From: CAINVV01 sp964528535
GTDB lineage: Bacteria > Bacteroidota > Bacteroidia > Bacteroidales > Prolixibacteraceae
Assembly: GCA_964528535.1 (NCBI GenBank)
Contig: CAZGSQ010000009.1
Coordinates: 1 to 60,302, forward strand
Reading direction: 5' to 3'
DNA length: 60,302 bases
The position numbers and the translations under genes are program-made. The notes under the pieces are model-generated. The model had not been told where the DNA came from. It searched no databases and was given only the letters and a program-made list of their open reading frames with translations. Shown here piece after piece: positions 36,501 to 45,061 of this stretch. Position 1 is the stretch's first letter. Every line of letters begins with the position of its first letter.

Positions 36501-36978
36501 TACCATTCCGCGATCATTATTTGTGCCATCAATATGATTCCCAAATTCATCATCCCCAGTCTTTTCTTTACCGGTCAATATCAATATTCCGTGGATATGG
36601 TTCGGCATTACAACAAATGCATCCAATTCGACCTTACGGCAATGGTTGGTTATTTCGTGCCACAAGATGTCGGCTATGATCCCCGAATTCGACAAAACCA
36701 TTTTCGTATCCTCGATTTTCCCAAAACAACAATCCCTGCCAGCGGTGCAAATAGTAATGTAATAGGCACCATTCCACCCATAATCCCAGTCCTGCCATCG
36801 GGCAGGGGGGATGCGTTATCTGTCTTGAAATTTGTCTGACATGATGCTGTTTGGGTAGAAGCATATCAATAAAGTTAAGGAATAATATGCTAAAAAACAA
36901 TTTATTGCCTAATAATTTTGATGTTGAAGAATCTGTAAATGGTAAAATTTAAAAATGATAGAGGAGGGATTTGCTGTA

Positions 36979-37000
36979 GAGACAAGGCATGCCTTGTCTC
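36979..37000. repeat. REP palindrome copy 5
   Basis: A perfect copy upstream of the RAYT gene and first of three evenly spaced copies (42-base period). Confidence 0.9.
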
Positions 37001-37020
37001 TGTTGGAATAGAATGCGTAT

Positions 37021-37042
37021 GAGACAAGGCATGCCTTGTCTC
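37021..37042. repeat. REP palindrome copy 6
   Basis: A perfect copy 42 bases after copy 5. The spacer (GGAACGGGATGC-like) is shared with other copies. Confidence 0.9.
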
Positions 37043-37062
37043 TACGGGAACGGGATGCAAAT

Positions 37063-37084
37063 GAGACAAGGCATGCCTTGTCTC
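37063..37084. repeat. REP palindrome copy 7
   Basis: A perfect copy 42 bases after copy 6. It ends four bases from the stop codon of the ADP-forming acyl-CoA synthetase gene, so the hairpin is part of that gene's 3' end. Confidence 0.9.
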
Positions 37085-37088
37085 TACG

Positions 37089-39149
37089 TTACCTCTCGAT
37101 TCTGATCCTGGCATCAACTGCCACGATCCTGTTCTTATTCCCTATCAACGGATTGAGGTCCATCTCCTTTATTTCTGTTGCAAAACGAAGCATGGTAGAC
37201 AATCTGACAATGATCTCGGCAAAAGTTCTCCGGCTCACACCGCACTTTCCTCTGAAACCTTTGATGATGGGATAGGCTTTCAGGTTACGGATCATCGAAT
37301 TGGCCTCTTCGAAGGTGAGTGGTGCAAGGCCGGAAGTAGTGTCTTTCAATACTTCTACAAATATTCCGCCGATTCCGCAGAGCACTACGTGCCCAAATTT
37401 TGGTTCATAGCTGGCACCCAGAAAGAGTTCGATGCCTTCAGCTTGTTCTGCCAGAAGAACTGCGGTAGTCTCCTTGATTTTCATCATCCTGTTGAATTCT
37501 ACAGCTACCATTTCAACCGATCTAACATTAAGTGTGACACCACCTACATCTGTCTTGTGCAGAGGTCCAACCACTTTCATCACCAGAGGAAAACCAATTT
37601 TTTGGGCGGCATCTTGAGCCTCCTGTTCAGTTGAAGCAACGATTTCTTTTACAAATGGAATAGAGGCGGCCGATAACAACTGTTCGATCATTTCTGGTGA
37701 CAGATATCCATTGGGGCAACTGTCAATGATTCGCCGGATCCGAGGAACATCTACTCCATCGAGAAAGATCTCCTGTCCGGAAGGTTTTGGTGTAAGCTTT
37801 ACCCTTGTAAGTGCTCTTCCCAACAATACTTCATCAGGAAAATTGACATTGCCGTGGGAAAGAAAGTAGGCAAGATCGTTTTTAACATTCATCACAGAGG
37901 GAAGGATGGGGTAAATCGGTTTCTTGCATTGCCTCATCTTTTTGTCAAGAACTTCGTAAACATCCTTAACCGAGGTAAGTCCCGGACTTCCAAAAATAAC
38001 TGCCATCCCATCGATGTCATCCAGTTCATTTTCACAAGTGTCGATGATGACTTCCAGCTGTTCGGCTGTTCCAGTAGCGAGGAAGTCTATGGGATTCTCA
38101 ACGGAAGATCCAGGAGAAAGCGCCTCCTTAAGCTTTTGTTTGACGGAAGATTCAGGAATGTTTGGGATATTTACTCCACCTGATTCGAGGGCATCCGTTA
38201 ACATCACGGCAGGACCACCCGCATGGGTGATAATGGCCATGTTTTTTCCATTCATCTGTTTGGACATCAGTACACAAGCGACAGTGGTCAGCTCTTCTCT
38301 TCCGTAACATCTGACGATCCCTGCCTTGCGAAATAGCGCTTCAACAGCTGAATCAGAACTGGCCATCGCACCTGTATGAGAGGAGGCAGCCCGGCTGCCG
38401 GCTTTGGAACTACCGGCTTTGATAGCAGCCAGCCTGAACCCTTTGCGAACCAGGGAGGTGGCATGAAATAAAAATTTGTCTGGATTGTGAATGGTTTCAA
38501 TATAAAGCAGTTTGACCAGGGCTTGAGCTTCCAGTTCGGAGTGGAGGTCCCAGAATTCCAAAACCTCTTCGACTCCCAATTGAGCTGAATTTCCTACGGA
38601 GATTACCCTGGAGAAGGTCAGGCCTTTCGGTATTGCAGATTCCATGATGAAGACTGCAGTTGCACCTGATCCGGAAACAAAATCGACACCTGAAGGCTCC
38701 AATCGTGGAATAGGCTCTGTAAAAACACCCGCATAATCGTGTGTTAGCATTCCGATGCAATTGGGGCCAATGAGACAGGCCCCAGCCTGATTGATATAAG
38801 AAACAATTTCTTGCTCGAGCAGGGCACCTTCCGGCCCTATTTCACTGAAGCCCCCCGAAATGATGATAAATGCTTTTGTGTTTTTCTCCCTGGCTAAAAG
38901 TGCTACTGCCTCTGGACAACTTCTGGCGGGAACAGCCAGAATGGCGAGTTCAACATCAGGAAGATCACCAACCGATCTAAATGTCTTTACTCCCTGGACG
39001 GATGCATCATTTGGATTGACAGCATAAATTTGGCCTTTAAAGTCATGCTCCAGTAGATTTTTCAGGATTTTACCACCGGGTTTGGTGACATTGTTGGAAG
39101 CACCCACCACGACGATACTGGTGGGTGAGAGAAGTTGTCTGTTCAGCAT
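37089..39149 (-). CDS. ADP-forming acetate/acyl-CoA synthetase (fused alpha-beta)
   Basis: 686 residues. The N-terminal CoA-binding Rossmann domain (SIVVVGASNNVTKPGGK) is followed by succinyl-CoA-ligase-like domains with the phospho-His loop SHTGAMASSD (His258), and a C-terminal ATP-grasp domain (about 470-686, FPLVMKVVGPLHKTDVGGV). In fermenting anaerobes and archaea these enzymes turn acyl-CoA plus ADP and phosphate into acid plus ATP. The gene lies downstream of the 2-oxoacid:ferredoxin oxidoreductase genes on the same strand, so branched-chain or aryl acyl-CoA from that enzyme is a plausible substrate. Substrate range is not readable from sequence. Confidence 0.92.
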   Translation of the reverse strand: MLNRQLLSPTSIVVVGASNNVTKPGGKILKNLLEHDFKGQIYAVNPNDASVQGVKTFRSVGDLPDVELAILAVPARSCPEAVALLAREKNTKAFIIISGGFSEIGPEGALLEQEIVSYINQAGACLIGPNCIGMLTHDYAGVFTEPIPRLEPSGVDFVSGSGATAVFIMESAIPKGLTFSRVISVGNSAQLGVEEVLEFWDLHSELEAQALVKLLYIETIHNPDKFLFHATSLVRKGFRLAAIKAGSSKAGSRAASSHTGAMASSDSAVEALFRKAGIVRCYGREELTTVACVLMSKQMNGKNMAIITHAGGPAVMLTDALESGGVNIPNIPESSVKQKLKEALSPGSSVENPIDFLATGTAEQLEVIIDTCENELDDIDGMAVIFGSPGLTSVKDVYEVLDKKMRQCKKPIYPILPSVMNVKNDLAYFLSHGNVNFPDEVLLGRALTRVKLTPKPSGQEIFLDGVDVPRIRRIIDSCPNGYLSPEMIEQLLSAASIPFVKEIVASTEQEAQDAAQKIGFPLVMKVVGPLHKTDVGGVTLNVRSVEMVAVEFNRMMKIKETTAVLLAEQAEGIELFLGASYEPKFGHVVLCGIGGIFVEVLKDTTSGLAPLTFEEANSMIRNLKAYPIIKGFRGKCGVSRRTFAEIIVRLSTMLRFATEIKEMDLNPLIGNKNRIVAVDARIRIER

Positions 39150-39150
39150 A

Positions 39151-39243
39151 AAAAGTACTTAGAGTTTGGAGTACTTAGTATACTTAAAGTTTGGAGTCCA
39201 TCACTTTAAATACTCCAAAATCTAAGTACTCTAAGTACTTTTA
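39151..39243. repeat. long imperfect inverted repeat between MFS and acyl-CoA synthetase genes
   Basis: The outer 14 bases of each side pair perfectly (AAAAGTACTTAGAG at 39151-39164 with 39229-39242). TTTGGAGT/ACTCCAAA segments pair further in (39165-39172 with 39212-39219). The units AGTACTTAG and GTTTGGAG recur. The repeat includes the stop codon of the MFS gene (39231) and ends two bases before the acyl-CoA synthetase start codon, so it could form a hairpin that controls that gene. Confidence 0.75.
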
Positions 39244-40466
39244 ATAGATTGGTGGGTGTATTTGAATAAGAAAGGAAATGCCAGCCCCAGGATCAGTGCA
39301 TATGCTGCAAAAATCATCCAGATATGAGGCCAGTCTTTCACCCCATCTTTTGTAAAAAGGTCAACGACAAAGCCACTTGAGATGCCTCCAAGGTAGGCGC
39401 CGAAACCATTTGTCATGATCATAAACAGCCCTTGTGCACTGGCCCTGATACCAGGTTCTGCTTCCATTTCTACGAAGAGGGAACCCGAAATATTGAAGAA
39501 GTCAAAAGCCATTCCATAGATGATCATGGAGATGATCAGGAGTACCAGTCCGTGACCGGGATTTCCGATACTAAAAAGGCCAAATCGCAATACCCAAGCG
39601 AAGATACTGATAATCATGACTTTTTTAATTCCAAATCGTTTCAGGAAGAAGGGAATGGTCAGGATGAAGAGTGTCTCTGAAATCTGTGAAATTGAAAGCA
39701 ACAGGGTCGGATGTTTCACTGCAAATGAGTCCTTGTAAAGGTCAAATTTAGAAAAGTCATCCAGGAAGGAACCTCCGAACGTGTTGGTGATTTGAAGTGC
39801 GGCTCCAATCAGCATCGCGAAAACAAAGAAAACTGCCATCTTCCTTCTTTTGAACAATACGAAGGCATCCAAACCAAGAGCCGAAAGGATGGATCCATCT
39901 CTCTTTGCCCGTGCGGGTACGCATGCCGGCAGCGTAAAGGCATACAATCCTAAAAATAGTGCTGTGATAGCGCTAACGTAAAGTTGAACAGGACTTCTGG
40001 CCCAACCCAAAAGATCAACAATCCACATCGCAAAGATGAAGCCAACAGTTCCCCAAACCCTGATGGGTGGAAAATCTTTGACCACATCATATCCCTTTTG
40101 GAGCAGGATGTTGTAAGAAACGGCACTGTTCAAAGCAATAGTAGGCATGTAAGCCATTGCATTGAATAGCATTACCCAATACATGACCACAGGATTGGTC
40201 ACAGTCGAGGCCCAGAAGAGCAGGATGGCACCTACCAGATGGCAGATTCCCAAAACTCGTTCTGCATTGATCCATCGGTCGGCAACAATTCCCATCAAAC
40301 CGGGCATAAAAAGTGCTGCGAGTCCCATGGTTGCGTAAACGCCACCCACCTGTCCACCTGTAAATTTTAAGGGCCCCATCATGTATCCGCCCAGAGATAT
40401 TAACCATGCACCCCAAATAAAGAACTGCAGGAAGTTCATCAGGGTAAGCCTAAATTTAATGCTCAT
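39231..40466 (-). CDS. nucleoside:H+ symporter-like MFS transporter (NupG family)
   Basis: A 411-residue, 12-helix major facilitator. The N-terminus MNFLQFFIWGAWLISLGGYM and the GIVADRWINAERVLG loop are characteristic of the NHS/NupG-XapB nucleoside permease family. It should import nucleosides with protons. It sits between the oxidoreductase genes and the acyl-CoA synthetase but may be unrelated to them; relatives also take up other small substrates. Confidence 0.87.
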   Translation of the reverse strand: MSIKFRLTLMNFLQFFIWGAWLISLGGYMMGPLKFTGGQVGGVYATMGLAALFMPGLMGIVADRWINAERVLGICHLVGAILLFWASTVTNPVVMYWVMLFNAMAYMPTIALNSAVSYNILLQKGYDVVKDFPPIRVWGTVGFIFAMWIVDLLGWARSPVQLYVSAITALFLGLYAFTLPACVPARAKRDGSILSALGLDAFVLFKRRKMAVFFVFAMLIGAALQITNTFGGSFLDDFSKFDLYKDSFAVKHPTLLLSISQISETLFILTIPFFLKRFGIKKVMIISIFAWVLRFGLFSIGNPGHGLVLLIISMIIYGMAFDFFNISGSLFVEMEAEPGIRASAQGLFMIMTNGFGAYLGGISSGFVVDLFTKDGVKDWPHIWMIFAAYALILGLAFPFLFKYTHQSIKST

Positions 40467-40731
40467 AGATTTGAAAGTTGTTTGGTGAAAATCTTATTCT
40501 GGGCACTAAAACTAAGCAAATTTGTTGAAAAGAAATAGGATTATAGACAATCATACAGGAAGAAAATACTACAGGACAAGAACAAAGAAATCTTCTTATC
40601 CAGATGACAAATGGAGGTAAAGGTTCTTTGGGCTGACACATCCCTTGCTCAACACCAGGAAATGTTTAATTTATATAATATAATGGCAATCAGTTTATTA
40701 GTAAGAAGAATAGACTCAATTTTACCTTCTA

Positions 40732-41283
40732 CTATATTTTTTGAACAACTTCAAGATTTGCCTGTCCTACTTCGATCGCCTTTAAGTTGAGTGGAATCAG
40801 TTTGTGGTGTCTTTCGGGCAGTGATTTTTCAAGACCCTTTTTGACATTCTCCAACTTGATGACCGGCTTGGCCTGAAGGAAAGCACCCAGCACGATCATG
40901 TTAAATGTAAGCGGATTACCCATTTCTACTGCCAGCTTTGCGCCTTCAACTTTGTAGATATTGATGTCATCTCGCGAAGGCCCCTTGACGACACCATTGG
41001 GATCGTAAAGTAAGATTCCACCAGGTTTTACCATCTTTTCAAATTTGGTCATGGATTGCTGGTTGAGGATGATGGCTGTGTCAAATTCATGCAGCACAGG
41101 AGAACTGATCCTATCATCACTCAGGATGACTGTGACATTGGCCGTCCCGCCCCGCATTTCAGGTCCGTAGGATGGGAACCATGCAACTTCCTGATCTTGC
41201 ATCACACCTGAATAGGCAAGGATCTTACCCATCGAGAGGACTCCTTGTCCACCAAATCCGGCTATAATGATCTCTTCTGTCAT
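40732..41283 (-). CDS. 2-oxoacid:ferredoxin oxidoreductase gamma subunit
   Basis: 183 residues, PorG/KorC/VorC type: IIIAGFGGQGVLSMGKILAYSG at the N-terminus and WFPSYGPEMRGGTANVTVI in the middle. It is the last subunit gene of the four-gene cluster ferredoxin-alpha-beta-gamma. A 186-base gap with heptamer repeats separates it from the beta-subunit gene. Confidence 0.93.
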   Translation of the reverse strand: MTEEIIIAGFGGQGVLSMGKILAYSGVMQDQEVAWFPSYGPEMRGGTANVTVILSDDRISSPVLHEFDTAIILNQQSMTKFEKMVKPGGILLYDPNGVVKGPSRDDINIYKVEGAKLAVEMGNPLTFNMIVLGAFLQAKPVIKLENVKKGLEKSLPERHHKLIPLNLKAIEVGQANLEVVQKI

Positions 41284-41320
41284 ACGCTTGAAATATTATC
41301 GATAATTAAAGCACTACTAA

Positions 41321-41354
41321 AAAAGTGATAAATGAAAAGTGATAAATGAAAAGT
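41321..41354. repeat. 14-bp direct repeats
   Basis: AAAAGTGATAAATG at 41321-41334 and 41335-41348, then a partial third unit AAAAGT. It lies next to the heptamer array in the gap between the beta- and gamma-subunit genes. Confidence 0.75.
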
Positions 41355-41390
41355 AAAAGTGAAAGAATACGCTATCATCTATATTTTTCG

Positions 41391-41467
41391 ATAACTCATA
41401 ACTCATAACTCATATCTCATACCTCATATCTCATACCTCATATCTCATACCTCATATCTCATACCTC
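41391..41467. repeat. heptamer tandem array (unit ATANCTC), 11 units
   Basis: Eleven exact seven-base units: ATAACTC three times, then ATATCTC and ATACCTC alternating four times. It ends two bases before the beta-subunit stop codon (41470), inside the operon. Same unit as at 5404-5500 and 46953-46980. Confidence 0.92.
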
Positions 41468-41469
41468 CA

Positions 41470-42285
41470 TTAGTCTTTGATTTGAAACTGTTCTGTTGAA
41501 TCTTTTCCCCCATCCTTCAGGTCACCAAGCGGGAAGAGTGGAAACATGTGCTTGACCATCCAGTCGTTTGATTCAACAGGATTCAGTTTCCACCCTGAAT
41601 TACAAGTGGAGACTACTTCCACAAAGCAAGTTCCAATATTTTTCTGAGAAAGTTCGAAGGCCTTGCGGATGGCTTTTCTGGCTTTTCGAACAGCACCTGC
41701 TGTATGGACGCTTTGACGGGTAACATATGCTGCTCCTGGCAGTTGCGCGATTAATTCTGTGATTTTTAATGGATAACCATTCAGGTCGACATTGCGTCCA
41801 TTGGGTGTGGTCGAAGTGATTTGTCCCAGTAGGGTCGTAGGCGCCATTTGTCCGCCCGTCATCCCATAAATGGCATTGTTGATGAAGATCATGACGATAT
41901 TTTCACCCCTGTTCACGGCATGCATTGTCTCGGCAGTTCCGATGGCTGCAAGATCACCATCACCCTGGTAGGTAAAGACTGTCTTGTCAGGCATCACACG
42001 TTTGATTCCCGTAGCTACTGCAGGAGCACGACCATGGGCCGCTTCCGACCAGTCGATATCGATGTAATTGTAGGCAAAGACAGCACAACCTACCGGAGAT
42101 ACCCCAATGGTTTTGTCTTGAATCCCAAGTTCATCAATGACTTCGGCAATCAGTTTGTGGACAACCCCATGACTGCAGCCTGGACAGTAGTGCATGGTTA
42201 CGTCATTCAGCAGCGGAGATTTGCCATAGATTTTATTTTCGGGCCGGATGATATTTTTATAGAGTTCAGCTGTTTCAGACATCAT
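41470..42285 (-). CDS. 2-oxoacid:ferredoxin oxidoreductase beta subunit (thiamine diphosphate)
   Basis: 271 residues with the thiamine-diphosphate signature GDGDLAAIGTAETMHAVNRGENIVMIFINN and the cluster-binding MHYCPGCSHGVVHKLIAE motif. It is the KorB/VorB-beta type and contains the catalytic TPP half-site. The ATG follows the alpha-subunit stop codon directly (TAAATG), so translation is coupled. Confidence 0.93.
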   Translation of the reverse strand: MMSETAELYKNIIRPENKIYGKSPLLNDVTMHYCPGCSHGVVHKLIAEVIDELGIQDKTIGVSPVGCAVFAYNYIDIDWSEAAHGRAPAVATGIKRVMPDKTVFTYQGDGDLAAIGTAETMHAVNRGENIVMIFINNAIYGMTGGQMAPTTLLGQITSTTPNGRNVDLNGYPLKITELIAQLPGAAYVTRQSVHTAGAVRKARKAIRKAFELSQKNIGTCFVEVVSTCNSGWKLNPVESNDWMVKHMFPLFPLGDLKDGGKDSTEQFQIKD

Positions 42286-43371
42286 TTAACCTCCTATCAA
42301 TTTTTGGTACAACGCTTTTTCTACTTCATCCGGAGAAGGAAGAATCCCCCCCATTCGGCCAAAATATTCGACCCTGGTCTTTCCATTGGCAGCCAACCGT
42401 ACATCCTGAACCATCTGTCCGGCGTTGAATTCCACTGTGAGCAAACCTTTTACCTGGATGGCCATTTCTGAAATTTTCTTTTCTGGAAAAGGGAAGAGGG
42501 TAATTGGTCTCAGCAATCCAACCTTGTGTCCTTTTGCTCTGGCCAATTGAACTGTTTTCTGGCAAATTCTAGCCGCGCAACCAAATGCAACTAGAATATA
42601 TTCGGCATCCTCACATTCGATGGTCTCAAAACGCACATCCTCTTCCTTCATCTGCTGGTATTTCGCTTGCAGACGAAGGTTGTTGTTCTCCATGATGTGC
42701 GAATCCATTTCGAGGGAGGTAATCACATGTTTTTCCCTGTCATTGGTCTTACCCTGTGTGGCCCAACTACCGGTCATCTCTTTCAGATATTCATCGGTCC
42801 ACCTGGGTTGCTGGTCCATCAGCTCCACCTTTTCCATCATCTGACCTATCACTCCGTCGGCAAGAATCATCACTGGATTTCTGTATTTGTAAGCGAGTTC
42901 AAAACCCAAACCGACAAAGTCATTCATCTCCTGAACCGAAGCAGGTGCAAGTACCAGCAAAGAATAGTCGCCATGTCCTCCACCTTTGGTGGCCTGGTTG
43001 TAGTCTGCCTGGGAAGGCTGGATGGTGCCAAGCCCTGGTCCGCCACGTTGTACGTTTACAATCAGACAGGGGAGTTCTGATCCTGCCAGGTAAGAAATTC
43101 CCTCAGCCATCAGGCTGATCCCCGGACTTGAGGAGGAGGTCATCACTCTTTTGCCGCATCCTGCGGCACCGTATACCATGTGAATCGAGGCAATCTCACT
43201 TTCGGCCTGCAAAACAACCATCCCTGTAGTCTCCCAAGGACGAAGCAACATGAGTGATTCCATCACTTCCGATTGTGGGGTGATGGGATACCCGAAATAC
43301 CCGTCACAACCACAGCGAATGGCAGCTTCGGCGATGACTTCGTTTCCCTTCATCAATCTTAATTCACCCAT
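42286..43371 (-). CDS. 2-oxoacid:ferredoxin oxidoreductase alpha subunit (VorB/KorA type)
   Basis: 361 residues. MKGNEVIAEAAIRCGCDGYFGYPITPQSE, QAESEIASIHMVYGAAGCGKRVMTSSSSPG and NVQRGGPGLGTIQPSQADYN are the conserved alpha-subunit blocks. Closest by memory to subunits annotated as 3-methyl-2-oxobutanoate dehydrogenase VorB. The neighbours (phenylacetate-CoA ligase, prephenate dehydratase, aminotransferase) point instead to arylpyruvates such as phenylpyruvate, but substrate cannot be fixed from sequence. Confidence 0.93.
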   Translation of the reverse strand: MGELRLMKGNEVIAEAAIRCGCDGYFGYPITPQSEVMESLMLLRPWETTGMVVLQAESEIASIHMVYGAAGCGKRVMTSSSSPGISLMAEGISYLAGSELPCLIVNVQRGGPGLGTIQPSQADYNQATKGGGHGDYSLLVLAPASVQEMNDFVGLGFELAYKYRNPVMILADGVIGQMMEKVELMDQQPRWTDEYLKEMTGSWATQGKTNDREKHVITSLEMDSHIMENNNLRLQAKYQQMKEEDVRFETIECEDAEYILVAFGCAARICQKTVQLARAKGHKVGLLRPITLFPFPEKKISEMAIQVKGLLTVEFNAGQMVQDVRLAANGKTRVEYFGRMGGILPSPDEVEKALYQKLIGG

Positions 43372-43398
43372 TTTTGGATTGTATTTAATTGAAAATTA

Positions 43399-43626
43399 TT
43401 ACTCAATTTTTAACCTGTACACGGAGATACAACTGTCAGGACAAACTGATGAACAGTTCGAACAACCTATACAGCTTCCAGGATTTTCCATGTAGGAATA
43501 GTGATATCCTTTGCTGTTGACATCCCGGTTTAGCCCCAAAGTTTGGGTGGGACAAGAGACCACACAGAGGTTGCAACCTTTGCATACTTCTGAATCAACA
43601 ACTACTGCTCCTATGACTTTAGCCAT
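43399..43626 (-). CDS. 2x[4Fe-4S] ferredoxin subunit (delta) of the oxidoreductase
   Basis: 75 residues with two cluster motifs: Cys15, 18, 21 and 25 (CKGCNLCVVSC) and Cys52, 55, 58 and 62 (CIGCSNCSSVC). First gene of the oxidoreductase set and 27 bases upstream of the alpha subunit. It transfers electrons from the TPP site to external ferredoxin or flavodoxin. Confidence 0.93.
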   Translation of the reverse strand: MAKVIGAVVVDSEVCKGCNLCVVSCPTQTLGLNRDVNSKGYHYSYMENPGSCIGCSNCSSVCPDSCISVYRLKIE

Positions 43627-43727
43627 CGTCTTGGTTATTTTTATTCAAATTTCGGAATAGGAAATGAGGCCAATCATGACTTTTGTCCTGTATCCGTTTT
43701 CTTACATATTTTTCTAAAAAAGCCTAT

Positions 43728-45059
43728 TTAACTTTCAATTTGTAATTCGACCGGAAAATCCCGGTGAAACTGATTCAATCTGGTTTCGAGATCTTCGAAT
43801 TGATCACGCCTAACATTGGAGACACAGGCCCTCAAACCCTGTTTGGAGCTCCCGGTATTGCCCAGAGAGATGGCGCTGATACCATAAAAAAGGAGATGGT
43901 ACAACAGTTTGGCCTCGTTCATTCCGGGATAGGTGATGGTAAAATAGAAACCATCACCGACGGGTTTGTCTATGTCTGTGGAATAAACGATTTCAAACCC
44001 ATTGGCAAGAAAAAGTTGTTTCATGATTTTTGCCTTCTCCCCATATTCCTTCACCTCGCCAATGAAATCATAATCTCCGTTGTTGGCATGCCTGAACATG
44101 GCAGCCAATGCGTGTTGTGCAGAATGGGAAGTTCCTGATGTCATGGCGTAAAGCACTCTGTGAACGATGGCATTGCCAAATCCATGAACCCGCAATCTGT
44201 CGCTCAGATGTTGTGAATGCCTGTGGTACAGCATGTCGGAAATGATCAAAACTCCGATTCTCTGGCCGGCATAAGAAAATACTTTAGAACTTGAGATCAT
44301 CATTACCCAGTTTCTGGTATAGCGTGCCACAGTGGGCTGGTAAGGAGGGGCACCTGGTTTTGACAGATCTAACCTGAAGTCCATGGCAAAATAGGCCAGG
44401 TCCTCTATGACGACAACATCGTATTTGTCTGCAAGTTCACCGATGATTTTTAGTTCATTGTCAGTGAGACAAATCCAGGATGGATTGTTGGGGTTGGAAT
44501 ATACAATGTTGCATATGTTCCCTTTGGAGAGGTAAGATTCCAGTTTCTCACGCAGTTTCTCTCCCCTGTAATCAAAAACATCAAAGGATTGAAATTTCTG
44601 GTTCATAACCAGCATCTGTTGTTTTTGTACCGGGAAACCAGGATCTATAAAAAGTGCGGTGTCCTTCTCTTTTTCTCTCGCTGCCGTGACCAGGAATGCC
44701 GCATAACTTCCTTCCATGGAACCAACGGTTGGGATGCAACCTTCAGGTTTGACGTCGATGTTCATGAAAAGCTTGACGAAACGGGATGCTTCTGTCTTCA
44801 GGGATGGAATGCCATCGATCTGTGGATAGATCGAGGCTACATTGTTCCGGAGTGCCTCAATCTCAGCTTCAACGCCAACTTTTGAAGGAGGAAGACCAGG
44901 AATGCCCATCTCCATTCTGATGTACCTGATGCCGGTGGCTGCTTCAATGCTGCTGACGAGTTGAACAATCTCCCTGATAGAGGCATAGCCGATCTCATCA
45001 ACCTCCAGCGCAGCGATTTTCTCTTCGACGATGGAGGGTGGAATAGGGGTATTTGTCAT
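43728..45059 (-). CDS. PLP-dependent class I/II aminotransferase
   Basis: 443 residues of aspartate-aminotransferase fold: YSNPNNPSWICLT, VIEDLAYFAMDFR, and the PLP lysine in MMISSSKVFSYAGQRIG. The ATG at 45059 follows the flavodoxin stop codon by two bases, so the two are coupled; the ORF could open earlier only within flavodoxin. In this cluster it probably interconverts an aromatic or branched amino acid and its 2-oxoacid. Confidence 0.9.
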   Translation of the reverse strand: MTNTPIPPSIVEEKIAALEVDEIGYASIREIVQLVSSIEAATGIRYIRMEMGIPGLPPSKVGVEAEIEALRNNVASIYPQIDGIPSLKTEASRFVKLFMNIDVKPEGCIPTVGSMEGSYAAFLVTAAREKEKDTALFIDPGFPVQKQQMLVMNQKFQSFDVFDYRGEKLREKLESYLSKGNICNIVYSNPNNPSWICLTDNELKIIGELADKYDVVVIEDLAYFAMDFRLDLSKPGAPPYQPTVARYTRNWVMMISSSKVFSYAGQRIGVLIISDMLYHRHSQHLSDRLRVHGFGNAIVHRVLYAMTSGTSHSAQHALAAMFRHANNGDYDFIGEVKEYGEKAKIMKQLFLANGFEIVYSTDIDKPVGDGFYFTITYPGMNEAKLLYHLLFYGISAISLGNTGSSKQGLRACVSNVRRDQFEDLETRLNQFHRDFPVELQIES

Positions 45060-45061
45060 GA

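Larger units (their letters stand above)
36171..36842 (-). pseudogene. REP-associated tyrosine transposase (RAYT) with early stop codon
   Basis: A Y1/IS200-like RAYT. The conserved N-terminus can be read from the ATG at 36842 (MSDKFQDR, then a TAA stop at 36818-36816 where relatives usually have Tyr, then RIPPARWQDWDYGWNGAYYITICT). The rest is open: HUH motif in MPNHIHGILIL, presumed catalytic Tyr in IIGSYKSAVSKHAH, and FHDHVIRDDDSYQRISDYIQ, ending at 36171. An internal ATG at 36701 would give a 176-residue protein lacking the first beta strand. Two REP palindromes (copies 3 and 4) lie in frame inside the gene and are translated as VETRHALS and TETRHAFS. It mobilises or spreads REPs in living families; here it is probably inactive unless the stop is read through. 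Confidence 0.85.

Noticed and set aside
36171..36842. An IS200/IS605 insertion sequence.
   Set aside because: The gene has RAYT features (YKSAV region, REP palindromes) and there is no TnpB or typical IS ends.
36061..37084. A CRISPR array.
   Set aside because: The repeats are palindromes with shared, not unique, spacers and flank a RAYT gene; no cas genes are present.
41848..42471. A long open frame (207 codons) on the plus strand.
   Set aside because: It lies opposite the clearly coding alpha and beta oxidoreductase genes and encodes no recognisable protein; a shadow frame.
40732..43626. 2-oxoglutarate oxidoreductase (korABCD) of the TCA cycle.
   Set aside because: Not excluded, but the alpha-subunit motifs and aromatic neighbours fit a Vor/arylpyruvate-type enzyme better, so it was not named kor.
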